Below, one piece after another: positions 18,082 through 28,600 of a stretch of 51,039 nucleotides of DNA. Positions within the stretch are counted from its first letter, which is position 1. Every line of letters starts with the position of its first letter. This DNA comes from GCA-020344555 sp964548955. GTDB taxonomy: Bacteria > Planctomycetota > Phycisphaerae > UBA1845. The notes below the pieces were generated by a model. It did not search any database. It was not told where the DNA came from and worked only from the letters and a program-made list of their open reading frames with translations. The DNA is taken from contig CAZJTP010000005.1 in assembly GCA_964548955.1 (NCBI GenBank), forward strand, positions 1 through 51,039, given 5' to 3'. A program made the position numbers and the translations under genes.

Positions 18082-20210
18082 GGAACCTGCCTGTACTCCA
18101 ACAGCGCCAGCGAGCGGGCTGCGATACGAACAGCCTCGGCCGAGATCGGGTCTGTGGGCGGTAACTCTGCCTGCGCCGTGTTCAACACCCAGCTACAAGC
18201 ACCAGACCCGGGAACGGTTGGCAACCGGAACTCGTATGAGCGTTCCTCCGCGTTGACGATCAAAAGGAGAATCTGGACGCCGCCATCCGCGCCGTGACCG
18301 GGTTTCTCCGTCGGATCTCCGTGGATCATAGCGCCGAGTATCCGATGTTTCACTTCTTTCCAGTCGTCGGAAGACAACTCCCGTCCGTCGGGCCGCAACC
18401 ATGTTACATCTTTGATCCCGGTCTCACAGACCGGCTCACCGGAAAAGAACGAGCGATGTCTCAGAACCGGGCACTTATGGCGCAGAGCAAACACGCGACC
18501 TGCGAAGGCAAGCTGCCTTTTCTGACAATCGTCGAGCCTCCAGTCGATCCAGGAGATCTCGTTATCCTGGCAGTATGCGTTGTTGTTGCCCCGCTGCGTC
18601 CGTCCCAGTTCGTCGCCGGCGGTGATCATCGGCACGCCGAGCGAAAACGCAAGGGTCGCCAGGAAATTCCGTTTCGTCTGCTCGCGCACAGCCGTTATCT
18701 GTGGATCGTCCGTCTGGCCCTCCACACCCCAATTGCGCGACAGGTTATGATCGTTGCCGTCATGGTTGTCCTCGTCATTGGCCCTGTTGTGTTTGTGCCT
18801 ATAGCTGACGAGGTCATGCAGGGTAAAGCCGTCGTGAGAGGTGATGTAATTAACGCTCGCGCACGGGCCCCGCCGGCTTATCCCGTATAAATCGCTGCTG
18901 CCCGAAAGGCGGTGGCTAACCTCGCCGAGGGGTACGTTGTCGCCCCGCCAGTATGCCCGCATCACGGCCTGATACTTATCGTTCCACTCGGCCCACCCAA
19001 CCGGAAAGTTGCCGACCTGGTATCCGTCCGGTCCTAAGTCCCACGGCTCGGCGATCAGCTTCACCTCCGACAGTACCGGATCTTGGGCGACGGCGGCAAG
19101 GAAGCAACCGTCGCGTTCTATCCCATCTCGCCCTCGGGCAAGCACGGTCGCAAGGTCGAACCGAAAGCCGTCCACGTGCATGTCTTGCACCCAGTAACGC
19201 AGGCTGTCCAAAACGAGCTGCAGCGTTCGCGGGTGCCGCAGGTTCAGACTGTTTCCACACCCGGTCAAGTCCTCATAGAAGCGCCGGTCGTCCGGCTGGA
19301 GACGATAGTACGAGGTGTTGTCGATTCCCCGCAACGACAGCGTGGGACCGAGATGGTCCCCTTCGCCTGTGTGGTTGTAAACCACGTCAAGGATCACCTC
19401 GATGCCGGCGCGATGCAACGTTTTAATCATCGACTTGAATTCGTGCACCTGTTGGCCGAGTGCCCCGGTGGCGTACCGCACATGAGGAGCAAAATATGCG
19501 ATCGTATTGTACCCCCAGTAGTTGATCAGCCCCCGCTCGACCAGCCGCCGTTCGTCCAGGGCATGATGAATCGGCAGTAACTCGACGGCGGTTATTCCCA
19601 GGCTGCGGAGGTGTTGTATGATCGGCTCGGAACTTAATCCCGCAAATGTGCCCCGCAGATGCGACGGCACCTCGTGATGTAGAGCAGTCAAACCCTTGAC
19701 GTGACATTCGTAGATGACCGTATCGCTCCACGCGGTGCACGGCGCCTCGTCGTCCTCCCAGTCGAATGTCGTGTCAATCACGATGCCCTTCGGCACGTTG
19801 GCTGCGCTGTCCCGCTCGTCGAAGGACAGGTCTTCGCGCGTGTCGTTGTACGTGTAGCCGTGGACCGCGTCATCCCACGTAAGATCACCGCCAAGAGCCT
19901 TCGCGTAGGGATCAATCAGCAGCTTGTTCGGATTGAACCGGTACCCGTCCTGCGGCGCGTAAGGCCCATAAACCCGGTAGCCGTATAACATCCCGGGGGA
20001 TATGCCCGGAACGTACCCATGCCATACGAGGTTTGTTTGCTCGGGCAACTTGATTCGCACGGACTCGGCGGCGTTGCTGAACAGACACAGATCCACGGCC
20101 GTGGCGTGCTCCGAGAAGATTGCGAAGTTCACACCGTCCCCGTCCCATGTGGCACCGAGGGGATTCGGTCGTCCGGATAGCACGTGTGTCTCACTATTGG
20201 ATAATCGCAC
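18078..20210 (-). CDS. glgX: Glycogen debranching enzyme (isoamylase type, GH13)
   Basis: 710 aa; the start is GTG 20210 with GGAGG 9 nt upstream, and no better ATG precedes the conserved N-terminus (SGRPNPLGATWDGDGVNFAIFS). A CBM48-type N-terminal domain is followed by a GH13 barrel: YWGYNT, LDVVYNHTGEG, nucleophile Asp352 in DGFRFDLA, acid/base Glu388 in LIAEPWDLG, and TSHDGFTLHDLVSY. It hydrolyses alpha-1,6 links of phosphorylase-limited glycogen. It is the first gene of the minus-strand operon and is divergent from glgP across about 240 bp, which should hold both promoters. A possible -10 (TATAAC) for this gene lies at 20267-20262, without a good -35. Confidence 0.95.
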   Translation of the reverse strand: MRLSNSETHVLSGRPNPLGATWDGDGVNFAIFSEHATAVDLCLFSNAAESVRIKLPEQTNLVWHGYVPGISPGMLYGYRVYGPYAPQDGYRFNPNKLLIDPYAKALGGDLTWDDAVHGYTYNDTREDLSFDERDSAANVPKGIVIDTTFDWEDDEAPCTAWSDTVIYECHVKGLTALHHEVPSHLRGTFAGLSSEPIIQHLRSLGITAVELLPIHHALDERRLVERGLINYWGYNTIAYFAPHVRYATGALGQQVHEFKSMIKTLHRAGIEVILDVVYNHTGEGDHLGPTLSLRGIDNTSYYRLQPDDRRFYEDLTGCGNSLNLRHPRTLQLVLDSLRYWVQDMHVDGFRFDLATVLARGRDGIERDGCFLAAVAQDPVLSEVKLIAEPWDLGPDGYQVGNFPVGWAEWNDKYQAVMRAYWRGDNVPLGEVSHRLSGSSDLYGISRRGPCASVNYITSHDGFTLHDLVSYRHKHNRANDEDNHDGNDHNLSRNWGVEGQTDDPQITAVREQTKRNFLATLAFSLGVPMITAGDELGRTQRGNNNAYCQDNEISWIDWRLDDCQKRQLAFAGRVFALRHKCPVLRHRSFFSGEPVCETGIKDVTWLRPDGRELSSDDWKEVKHRILGAMIHGDPTEKPGHGADGGVQILLLIVNAEERSYEFRLPTVPGSGACSWVLNTAQAELPPTDPISAEAVRIAARSLALLEYRQVP

Positions 20211-20450
20211 CTTGGTGAACCTCCGTGCCGCGCTCCCGCACGAACACCGGGATGATATTTCGTTATAGGGTCGTTACGAATGTCGCGGGAGTGTGACACA
20301 TCCCGGCGTAAGACACAAGCGGGTCTTGGCACCGTCGTGGATCAAGATCCGCGACCTCGCCGAGATTGACGGTAATCTCCCCACTTTCACGCCCGATAGT
20401 ACCGCCTTACGAAAGCCTCGAAACAAGCAACTCATGGTACGTCAGCATGA

Positions 20451-22163
20451 ATGCCGAAGCATCTCTACATGAACGATCAGCGGAGAATCGCTTATTTTTC
20501 GATGGAAGTGGGACTCTGCGCCGAGATACGCACGTACAGCGGTGGGCTCGGCGTCCTGGCCGGTGACACGATTCATGCCGCCGCCGACCTCAAGGTCCCG
20601 ATGGTTGGCGTCACTCTGCTGCACCGGAAGGGTTACTGCCACCAGATCCTCGACGCCGAGGGCAATCAGACGGAAGAGCCTGTGGATTGGGTCATCGAGG
20701 ATTACCTCGAGGAGCTGCCTGCCCGAGCCACCGTGACGGTCGAGGGCCGAGACGTTCACATCCGCGCCTGGGTGCGGGATGTCGTGGGCTACGGCGGGTA
20801 TCGGATCCCCGTCTACTTCCTGGATACGGATCTGCCGGAGAACGACGAGGCCCACCGCGGATTGACCCATCATCTTTATGGGGGGGATGCGCGTTACCGG
20901 TTGTGCCAGGAAGACATCCTGGGAATCGGCGGGGTCCGCATACTCCGAGCTCTGGGATATGACGCAATTGATCGGTTCCACATGAACGAAGGCCACGCGA
21001 GCCTGCTGGCCTGCGAGCTTCTCGCGGAGCGGCTGCAAGATGAGCCCGATCGCAAGATCACGGAGGAGGATATGGAAGTGGTCCGGCGGCAATGCGTGTT
21101 TACAACGCATACGCCCGTACCAGCCGGGCATGACCAGTTCCCGCTGGACGTGGTCAAGCACGTGCTGCAAGGTAGTACGGTGAACATGCTTGAGCAGCTC
21201 TCGTGCGTGGACGACGTGCTGAACATGACCTATCTCGCCCTGCATCTGAGCCATTACGTCAACGGCGTGGCCAGACGCCACGGGGAAATCTCGTGCCGGC
21301 TCTTCGCCCCCTATACGGTTGACTCCATCACCAACGGGGTACACGCCCGCACCTGGGTGGCACGCCCGCTGCAGGACGTGCTCGATCTGCACATTCCCGC
21401 CTGGCGGGAGGACAGCTACAGTCTGCGCAACACCCTGAGCATTCCGAACCACGAAGTCTGGCAGGCGCATGTGTGGTCCAAACAGCGCCTAATCCAGTAC
21501 GCCAACCGGGTGACGGGCGCCGGAATGGACGTGGATGTATTCACAATCGGCTTCGCGCGGCGGGCAGCCACGTACAAGCGCGCCGACATGATGTTCCACA
21601 ATCTCGATCGCCTTCGCCACATCTACGACAACGCCGGTCCCTTCCAACTGATCTTTGCGGGCAAGGCGCATCCGCAGGACGGCGGGGGGAAGGACCTCAT
21701 TCGGCGGGTTTTCCAGGCAAAAGAGTCGTTGCAGGACAAGATCAAGACGGTTTACCTACCCAACTATGACATCGAGATCTGCAAGTTGATGACGGCGGGC
21801 GCGGATTTGTGGCTCAACACGCCCGAGCAACCGATGGAAGCTTCCGGTACAAGCGGCATGAAAGCGGCGCTAAACGGCGTCCCGTCGCTCAGCGTCCTGG
21901 ACGGGTGGTGGGTCGAAGGGTGGATTGAGGGAACGACGGGCTGGTCCATCGGGAGGACGCTGGAGAGCATACCCGATCCGCCCAACCGCGAGAATGACGC
22001 CGCCATGCTGTACGACAAGCTGGAGTACATCATCCTGCCTCTCTTTTACCGGGACCGTGATCGCTATGTCGACGTGATGAGGAACTGTATCGCGCTGAAC
22101 GGGTCATTCTTTAACTCGCAGCGGATGATGAACCAGTATGTCCTGAAGGCGTATTTCGGGTAG
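20451..22163 (+). CDS. glgP: Alpha-glucan (glycogen) phosphorylase, short GT35 form
   Basis: 570 aa, starting at ATG 20451 or ATG 20469; neither has a clear Shine-Dalgarno. It begins with RRIAYFSMEVGL and YSGGLGVLAGDTIHAAADL, which are diagnostic of the short alpha-glucan phosphorylase family (usual length about 550-600 aa, against over 800 for E. coli GlgP). VFTTHTPVPAGHDQF is also conserved. EASGTSGMKAALNG near residue 470 contains the pyridoxal-phosphate lysine. It releases glucose-1-phosphate from alpha-1,4 chains. Divergent from glgX, so the locus probably controls both directions from 20211-20450. With GlgX and MalQ it gives a complete breakdown route. Confidence 0.95.
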   Translation: MPKHLYMNDQRRIAYFSMEVGLCAEIRTYSGGLGVLAGDTIHAAADLKVPMVGVTLLHRKGYCHQILDAEGNQTEEPVDWVIEDYLEELPARATVTVEGRDVHIRAWVRDVVGYGGYRIPVYFLDTDLPENDEAHRGLTHHLYGGDARYRLCQEDILGIGGVRILRALGYDAIDRFHMNEGHASLLACELLAERLQDEPDRKITEEDMEVVRRQCVFTTHTPVPAGHDQFPLDVVKHVLQGSTVNMLEQLSCVDDVLNMTYLALHLSHYVNGVARRHGEISCRLFAPYTVDSITNGVHARTWVARPLQDVLDLHIPAWREDSYSLRNTLSIPNHEVWQAHVWSKQRLIQYANRVTGAGMDVDVFTIGFARRAATYKRADMMFHNLDRLRHIYDNAGPFQLIFAGKAHPQDGGGKDLIRRVFQAKESLQDKIKTVYLPNYDIEICKLMTAGADLWLNTPEQPMEASGTSGMKAALNGVPSLSVLDGWWVEGWIEGTTGWSIGRTLESIPDPPNRENDAAMLYDKLEYIILPLFYRDRDRYVDVMRNCIALNGSFFNSQRMMNQYVLKAYFG

Positions 22164-22761
22164 CGCCGCATCTCAGAAGTGTACGGTTTATCCATTTTAC
22201 GCCGCTGCGCAGAGCGTGAATTGCAGCGCTTCGAGTAATCCTCGCACTCGAACACCTAGGAATTTACGATAATAGGAAAATTGGGGTACATGGGTAGTGT
22301 ATCGCGAGAGAAGTCCCCGGCAAAGCCGGATCAAGCTCTTAAGCCGAGTACTGCGGACCACCACAGCCTGGCTTCGCCAGACCGTACCACCCTTGCTGGA
22401 ATTGCCGCCTATTCTGTGATGCGTCTGCCCCGGGTGTCATCTGGTACACCAAGCAAACGGGTACGGAAATTGCTCTGACACCTCGCACGATAGTTGCGTG
22501 TCCGGAAACGGGCGCATTGGCGAGGTGTTGGCGTTCTTGCCCGCTGATTTGTCACGGCCGCGCTTTTTCACTACGGTACGCGCGACAGTCGACTTTGGAA
22601 CACTGAGTCGCAGCCCACGTTGGGGGGGCATAACTCGGCTCGCCTGGTTTCGCCGGAGTCTTGGACCTGGCCCGGCGCACATGCTCGTACAAGCCGCTTT
22701 CAGTATCTGAAGCAAGCACAGGGCCGTTACGGCCTGACAGACGAGCAGAAAGGATGGACCG
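22164..22761. other. 600-bp region with no supported gene
   Basis: It lies between glgP and the aromatic amino acid lyase on the same strand. Frames on both strands are short and look like chance ORFs. No tRNA shape, terminator or strong promoter was found. The first 100 bp are relatively AT-rich (GATAATAGGAAAATTG). A minus-strand frame at 22437-22650 is basic and does not resemble a protein I know; it may be a remnant. Confidence 0.5.
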
Positions 22762-24324
22762 ATGGAAGTCGTACTCGACGGAAACTCACTCTCAATCGAG
22801 CAGATCAACTCAGTGGCCCGCCAGGGCACCACGGTATCGGTGTCGCCCGACACGCAGGCGAAAATGCAACGCTCCCGCGACGTCATCGAGCGCGGTGTGG
22901 CCGAAGGGAAGGCCATCTACGGTGTGACCACGGGAATCGGCGAGTTCGCCCGGATTCGCATCTCAACGGACCAAAGCGCCGAACTTCAGAGACGGATCAT
23001 CTATAGCCACTCGGCGGGCACGGGCGATCCGCAGCCGGAGGACGTAGTCCGGGCCGCCATGCTTTGCCGGGCCAACACCCTGGCAAAGGGTTACTCCGGC
23101 GTGCGTCTCTGCCTGCTCGACACCGTGATTGACATGATCAACAAGGGTGTTGTGCCCTACATCAACGAGAAGGGTTCGGTCGGGACCAGCGGTGATCTCT
23201 CGCCGCTCTCGCAGTTCGCCGAGGTCGCGATCGGCGAAGGCCGGGCATACTACAAGGGCGAATTGTTGCCCGGTGCTGAGGCAATGGAGCGGGCAGGTGT
23301 CAAGCCCACGGATCTGACCTACAAGGAAGGCCTCGGCCTGATCAACGGTTCGCAGGTGATGACGGCCGGGGCGGCGCTTCTGGTCCACGATGCTGAGCGC
23401 GTCCTCAAGAACGCGATGATTGCCAGTGCTATGGCTCTTGATGCGCTTAGAGCCGTTGCCCGCGCGTTCAACCCGCTGGTTCATCGGGTTCGACCGTTTG
23501 CCGGACAGAATGCGGTGGCGGGTAATCTTCTGCGTCTGTTTAACGACAGCGAGGTGATGGCCAACAAGAGCGGCAAGGTCCAGGACGGCTACAGCATGCG
23601 GTGCACGCCGCAGGTCGTGGGTGCCTCGCTCGATACCTTGGAGTACGTCCGCAAGATCGTCAACATCGAGGTTAACTCCGCAGCCGACAACCCACTCTTT
23701 TTCGGTGACGAGGGCGAATACTTCGCTGCCGGCAACTTCCACGGACAGGGTATCGGGATGGCCGTCGACTTCCTCTGCATTGCTCTGTCGGAGATCGCCA
23801 ACCTGTCGGAACGGCATACCAACAGGTTGCTCAACCCGACGCTCTCGGGGCTGCCCGACTTTTTGGTGGAGGGTAAGGGGCTCAACTCAGGTCTGATGGT
23901 GGCGCAGTACACGGCCGCGGCGCTGGTCTCCGAGAACAAGGTCTTGTCTCATCCCGCCTCGGTTGATTCGATTAGCGTGTCAGCCGATCAGGAGGATCAC
24001 GTGAGCATGGGGCCGATCGCGGTCCGAAAGTGCACAGAGATCCTCAAGAACGTTCGGACCGTGCTGGCCATCGAGATGATGTGTGCGGCACAGGCGTTTG
24101 AATTCCATGAGGGTCGGCGGCCCGGGAAGGGGACGGGCGTCGCGTACGATCTGATCCGCACAAAGGTGCCGAAGCTGGTGGACGATCGGGTGCTCTACCC
24201 GGACATCGAGGCCATTCGCCAGATGGTCGAGGATTGCAGCATTCTGGACGCGGTGGAAAAGGAGGTCGGACCGCTCAAGCTGGCGCGCGACATGGACCTA
24301 CCGCAGCCGAACGTCCCGGCGTAG
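22762..24324 (+). CDS. Histidine/aromatic amino acid ammonia-lyase family (MIO) enzyme
   Basis: 520 aa; ATG 22762 with AAGGA upstream. The MIO prosthetic group would form from Thr142-Ser143-Gly144 in GSVGTSGDLSPLSQ; most relatives have Ala-Ser-Gly. Catalytic Tyr53 is in IYGVTTGIGEF. SHSAGTG (82-88), NGSQVM, QDGYSMRCTPQV, AADNPLF and SADQEDHVSM are all conserved. The Gln-Glu pair in QED is the histidine-lyase type rather than the Asn-Gln of plant PAL. It should eliminate ammonia from an aromatic amino acid (histidine to urocanate, or tyrosine/phenylalanine), or act as a 2,3-aminomutase. No hutU, hutI or other hut gene is nearby, so histidine catabolism is not supported by context. I therefore give no gene symbol. 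Confidence 0.88.
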   Translation: MEVVLDGNSLSIEQINSVARQGTTVSVSPDTQAKMQRSRDVIERGVAEGKAIYGVTTGIGEFARIRISTDQSAELQRRIIYSHSAGTGDPQPEDVVRAAMLCRANTLAKGYSGVRLCLLDTVIDMINKGVVPYINEKGSVGTSGDLSPLSQFAEVAIGEGRAYYKGELLPGAEAMERAGVKPTDLTYKEGLGLINGSQVMTAGAALLVHDAERVLKNAMIASAMALDALRAVARAFNPLVHRVRPFAGQNAVAGNLLRLFNDSEVMANKSGKVQDGYSMRCTPQVVGASLDTLEYVRKIVNIEVNSAADNPLFFGDEGEYFAAGNFHGQGIGMAVDFLCIALSEIANLSERHTNRLLNPTLSGLPDFLVEGKGLNSGLMVAQYTAAALVSENKVLSHPASVDSISVSADQEDHVSMGPIAVRKCTEILKNVRTVLAIEMMCAAQAFEFHEGRRPGKGTGVAYDLIRTKVPKLVDDRVLYPDIEAIRQMVEDCSILDAVEKEVGPLKLARDMDLPQPNVPA

Positions 24325-24354
24325 TGCCCGGGGCGCTCTCGCATCACGCTTCGG

Positions 24355-25389
24355 TCAATCGGAAAGAGCGTTGATGATGTTGTCCGCGAAGCGTTCGCAG
24401 CCCTCGTGGGTCAGGTGGCAAATATCGTTGAAGTGCTGCGCGTCTTTGGGGATGAGTTTGTCCTGATCGACATGAATGACGTTGTCGGATGACATCGCCA
24501 ATTCCGCGACGACTTCGTTGTGGGCGCTGACACCGGCTGCGACGCATTCCGGCTTGCCCCACAGCTCGACCGGGAACGTGTGGACCGTGTAGTCCAGCTC
24601 CCCGGCTCCGAATCGCTCTTCGGTGTAGTCCTCCGGCAGGTAGAAGGCGAAGGACATGAGCAATACGGGCTCGCTCCTCCGGGCGGCCAAGTCCAGAATT
24701 CCCTCGATGTTGTGACGAAATGGTAACTTCGTTTTGACATCGCAGCCATATTCGACGGATTCGGGATCGGGTTTGTGCGTGGGCAGCGTGCTCGACCATC
24801 CAAGCCGGTCGGCGACCTTCAAGACGACGAACTTCACCGTATAGGGAAAGGCAAACCATCTGGACTCCGCCTTCCGCTCAAAGTCGTTGATCAGTCTATA
24901 CCACGACAGGTGCGAGTAATCCTCCCGGAAGACGGAGGGCGGACAGTTGTTGGCTCTGACTTCGTTGATACCGTGATACACGATGACCAAGTCGAAGTGC
25001 ATACGGGCCAGGTGCTTATACTTGTAATAGCTGTCGAGCGACGTGTGCCCCGCTGCGGAGAGATTATAAACCCGCACGCACTCACCACGCGTTCGGATCA
25101 ACTTCTCCCGCAAGACATGTTCGATATCGCCGTACTTAGGATGCAGGGCAGATCCGCCGAGCATTAAGACCTCGAAGCAGTCCTCTCCGTTCTCCGCATA
25201 GCGATGCGCCTCACGTTCCACGGACGATATCATGGGGTAAAACGACCGGTAGATATTCCTCGGGGCAGCCCAGAATGGCACACCGCGTGCTTTCCAAAAT
25301 GCCCTTGAGCCCAGCTCCACGATCACAAGAAGGAACAGTGCATACACGCAGCAGAAGGCGATCTGCTTGGACCTTTGACTCAGTCTCAT
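24355..25389 (-). CDS. Membrane-anchored SGNH/GDSL-like hydrolase
   Basis: 344 aa from ATG 25389, chosen because GGAGG lies 10 nt upstream; an ATG at 25443 is in frame but unlikely. One N-terminal membrane anchor (residues about 9-27). SGNH block I is VLMLGGSALHP with Ser80; block III is VIVYHGINEVRANN; the C-terminal Asp-x-x-His is in DICHLTHEG. This fits the serine hydrolases or acyl-transferring enzymes that modify exported glycans, with the catalytic domain in the periplasm. Block I has GGS in place of GDS. It resembles the SGNH protein at 31650 in architecture but not closely in sequence. It stands alone between the MIO enzyme (convergent) and a secreted protein. Confidence 0.78.
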   Translation of the reverse strand: MRLSQRSKQIAFCCVYALFLLVIVELGSRAFWKARGVPFWAAPRNIYRSFYPMISSVEREAHRYAENGEDCFEVLMLGGSALHPKYGDIEHVLREKLIRTRGECVRVYNLSAAGHTSLDSYYKYKHLARMHFDLVIVYHGINEVRANNCPPSVFREDYSHLSWYRLINDFERKAESRWFAFPYTVKFVVLKVADRLGWSSTLPTHKPDPESVEYGCDVKTKLPFRHNIEGILDLAARRSEPVLLMSFAFYLPEDYTEERFGAGELDYTVHTFPVELWGKPECVAAGVSAHNEVVAELAMSSDNVIHVDQDKLIPKDAQHFNDICHLTHEGCERFADNIINALSD

Positions 25390-25600
25390 CCTTTGAGCGC
25401 CTCCTGAGGTACCAGGTAAGGACTCCACGGAAGGACCCAACACCTAGTCACTGAGGTAGTATAACCTGAGTGGGACAATCGTGCAGCGTTGATACAGCGC
25501 GGGCGAGAACGCGAGACTACATCTACCCGAACGGCCGTGCACGCCCAAGCCATCGGCGACCTGGACACCCCAGCAATGTAAGAACCAGCTGTTGTTGGCG

Positions 25601-28600
25601 CTACTGACACGGCAAATCGAAGGCATACGGCAAGTGTTTGAATCCATCTAACGACATCACAGCGTCAATGATGTCGATCCTACCGTCCGGAATCTGCGGG
25701 AACAGATCTATCCATTCTGTCGGTGGGGCACACGAGAGATGCTTGAAACCGTCCAGGATGGCGACAACATCGATGGTATATACTACACCGTCAGGCGAGG
25801 TCCACGTGTTATCCACAAACCCCCCTACAGTATCACCCCAGATTGCCGTTCTTGTGGTGACCGGGAAACTCAAGACACCTATTTCGAACCTGACCCGGAT
25901 TTCATACTCAGTGTCGGGCACGATCTCAGCGTCAGCCACTAAGACCGTCCCCCACTCATCCGGCGTCAGAAAGACCGGCGACTCGCCCAATCGCGCTATC
26001 CCCGGTCCCGGAATCACATACTCAGACAGGCAGGGGTAATCAGGCGACGTCACCAGTAGCGCGATCGGATCGCTGACCGCAGGAGGAATGACGGTCAGGT
26101 ACCGGCCGCCGGTCGCCGAGACGGCTGCAGGCGGGTACTCGCACTCATCAGGTACGCCGTTGGCGTTGAAATCCGTACTTGTTCCATTGACGATGTCGCA
26201 GAAGTCCTGCACCCCATTGCTGTTGCAGTCGTCGTCCGGCTCGCACTCGTCGGGAATCATGTTGTCGTTGCAGTCGCCGCTTACGCCGTAGCTGGTGTCA
26301 CATTCGTCCGGGAAACCATTGTCGTTACAGTCCAAGCTTACCCCCGAGGATATGTCCGCTTCATCTGCGGAACCGTTGTCGTTGCAATCGCTCAAAACCG
26401 CAATCGACACCGGGACCAGTCCCGGCGGGCCGATGAAGTCCAGGTAACTCTCGTTTCCCAGTAGGTACGTGTCGGGATCGGGCAACAACCCGATGGTGAA
26501 AGTCCCGGACGCGTCCGATGACACATTCAGGATGAGCGTACCGATGTAGCGCGACAATCCCGTATCCGGTACTGCATCATCGTCATTGTACGTGAATCCG
26601 GCGAAGCGCTGGCTGGAACCACCGACATCGACAGCCACGATCGTCTCGACACCCGAGAACACAAAATCCGGCCGCGACGTATCGATGTACACTGCGGGAT
26701 GGTCTTGGAGCGATACATCACATTGACCCGGCACCTGATTGCCGCACGTGGCTTCGCCAAAACAATCCGAGTGAGTCTCACACGATATCGTGGCTAGACC
26801 AATACTCCCACTAAGCCCGCTGTGATAACCAGACGTGTCAATCGTGGCCTGATAAAGATACAGGAGAGGATCACCGTCTCTATCCAGATCCCAGTTGGCG
26901 ACGTGAAGCTCGAGAGTTACGGCTTCTGCGCCGGGAAGAACCGTGATCTCGTTGCCATTGATGAAGTTTATCCCGGTGGCACTGACTGGAACCAACGCGA
27001 TAGTGAGTGGTTCGCACTCATCCGGTACGCCGTTCGCGTTGATATCGTCCGACAATCCATCAGCTATGTCACAGTTGTCACCAATGCCGTTGTCGTTGCA
27101 GTCCGCAAATTCACACTCATCCGGCACGCCATTCTCGTCACAGTCACCGCTTGTACCGTCAGAGATGTCGCAGCTGTCAAGGATCCCGTTGCCGTTGCAG
27201 TCTATCAGCTCACAGACGTCGGGAACGCCATTCTGGTTGCAGTCCATGCTCGTGCCATCGGAGATATCGCATTCATCGGCGACACCGTTCCCGTTGCAGT
27301 CCGGCTCGCACTCATCAGGGACTTCGTTCTCATTGCAGTCATCGCTCGTACCTTCAGCAATGTCACATTCATCGGCTATACCGTTGTTGTTACAATCGGC
27401 CTCACATTCGTCGGGAACCCCATTCCCATTGCAGTCCTGACTGGTGCCATCGACAATGTCTGTGCAATCAGGGACTCCGTTGTCATTGCAGTCGTAGGCC
27501 AGCGTAATGACCGTCGGTACCAGACTTAAGGGCCCAATGAGCTGCCCTTCGGAATCGCTGAGGAAGCTTCCCGGTGTATCCAAGAATCCAACTGTGAACG
27601 TGCCGGTTGCGTCAAAGGACACCTCGAGAACCAGCCTCCCCGCGTACTTGGGCTCACCCGGGTCCACAACGCCGGCACCCGAAGCCAGCAGAATACTGCC
27701 AAGGCGAATCTCCGGCCACCTTCGGTCTGCGGCCGCAATCGTCTGTAAACCCGAGAAGACGTAATCGGGGTGTGACTCGTCAATCGTGAATGATTCGCTT
27801 GCGTCACAGAATCCCCCTTCACAAACCGCGGCCCACGCCGGGCAGTCACTGTCCACGTTGCATGGAATCGGCGTTGCCGGCAGATACAGCTCCCCGCTCT
27901 CGCCGCTGGTGAATCCTGCCGGGTCGAACGAGGCCTGGTACGAGCGCAGGGCCGGGTCACCATCCTGATTAAAATCCCAGTCGGAGACTCGGACCTCCAT
28001 AGTGACACATACAACGGCACCCGGCGATCCTACGGTTACGATTATCTCATTATCATTGATCGTGTGGGGCACCGTCGCATCGAGAGGCACCAGAGCCATT
28101 ACGGCGATCTCGCATTCATCCGGTACGCCGTTCCCGTTTGTATCCTCCGCGATGCCGTCAGCGATGTCGCAATCATCCGGTCGACCATTGTGATTGCAGT
28201 CTTCCTCACACTCATCAGGCGTGTCGTTGTCGTTGCAATCTTCGCTAGTGCCGTTAGCAACGTCACAGATATCGAGAACACCGTTTTCGTTGCAGTCCAC
28301 AAGCTCGCACTCGTCCGGTATCCCATTCGTATCACAGTCATCGCTCAGTCCGTCAGCGATGTCACAATCGTCGGGGGTGCCATTCTCGTTGCAATCCGGC
28401 TCGCACTCATCAGGCATGCCGTTGTCGTTGCAATCATTACTGAATCCACTTTCGACGTCACAATCGTCGGGAACCCCGTTTCCGTTACAATCCGGCTCGC
28501 ACTCATCCGGCATCCCGTTGTTGTTACAATCGTCGCTCGTACCCGCAGCAATATCCTCGTCATCGGGCACGCCGTTCCCGTTGCAGTCATTGGTCACGGT

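Noticed and set aside
20442..21470. 342-aa minus-strand frame
   Set aside because: Antisense to glycogen phosphorylase; no family resemblance.
22437..22916. 159-aa minus-strand frame before and into the MIO gene
   Set aside because: Overlaps the start of a well-supported gene and has no recognisable similarity; the left part might be a remnant but cannot be shown.
26138..28588. Recurring GTTGCARTC spaced at about 39 or 78 nt, CRISPR-like at first sight
   Set aside because: The spacing and variation follow the protein repeat of a coding frame; the spacers are not unique and no cas genes are present.
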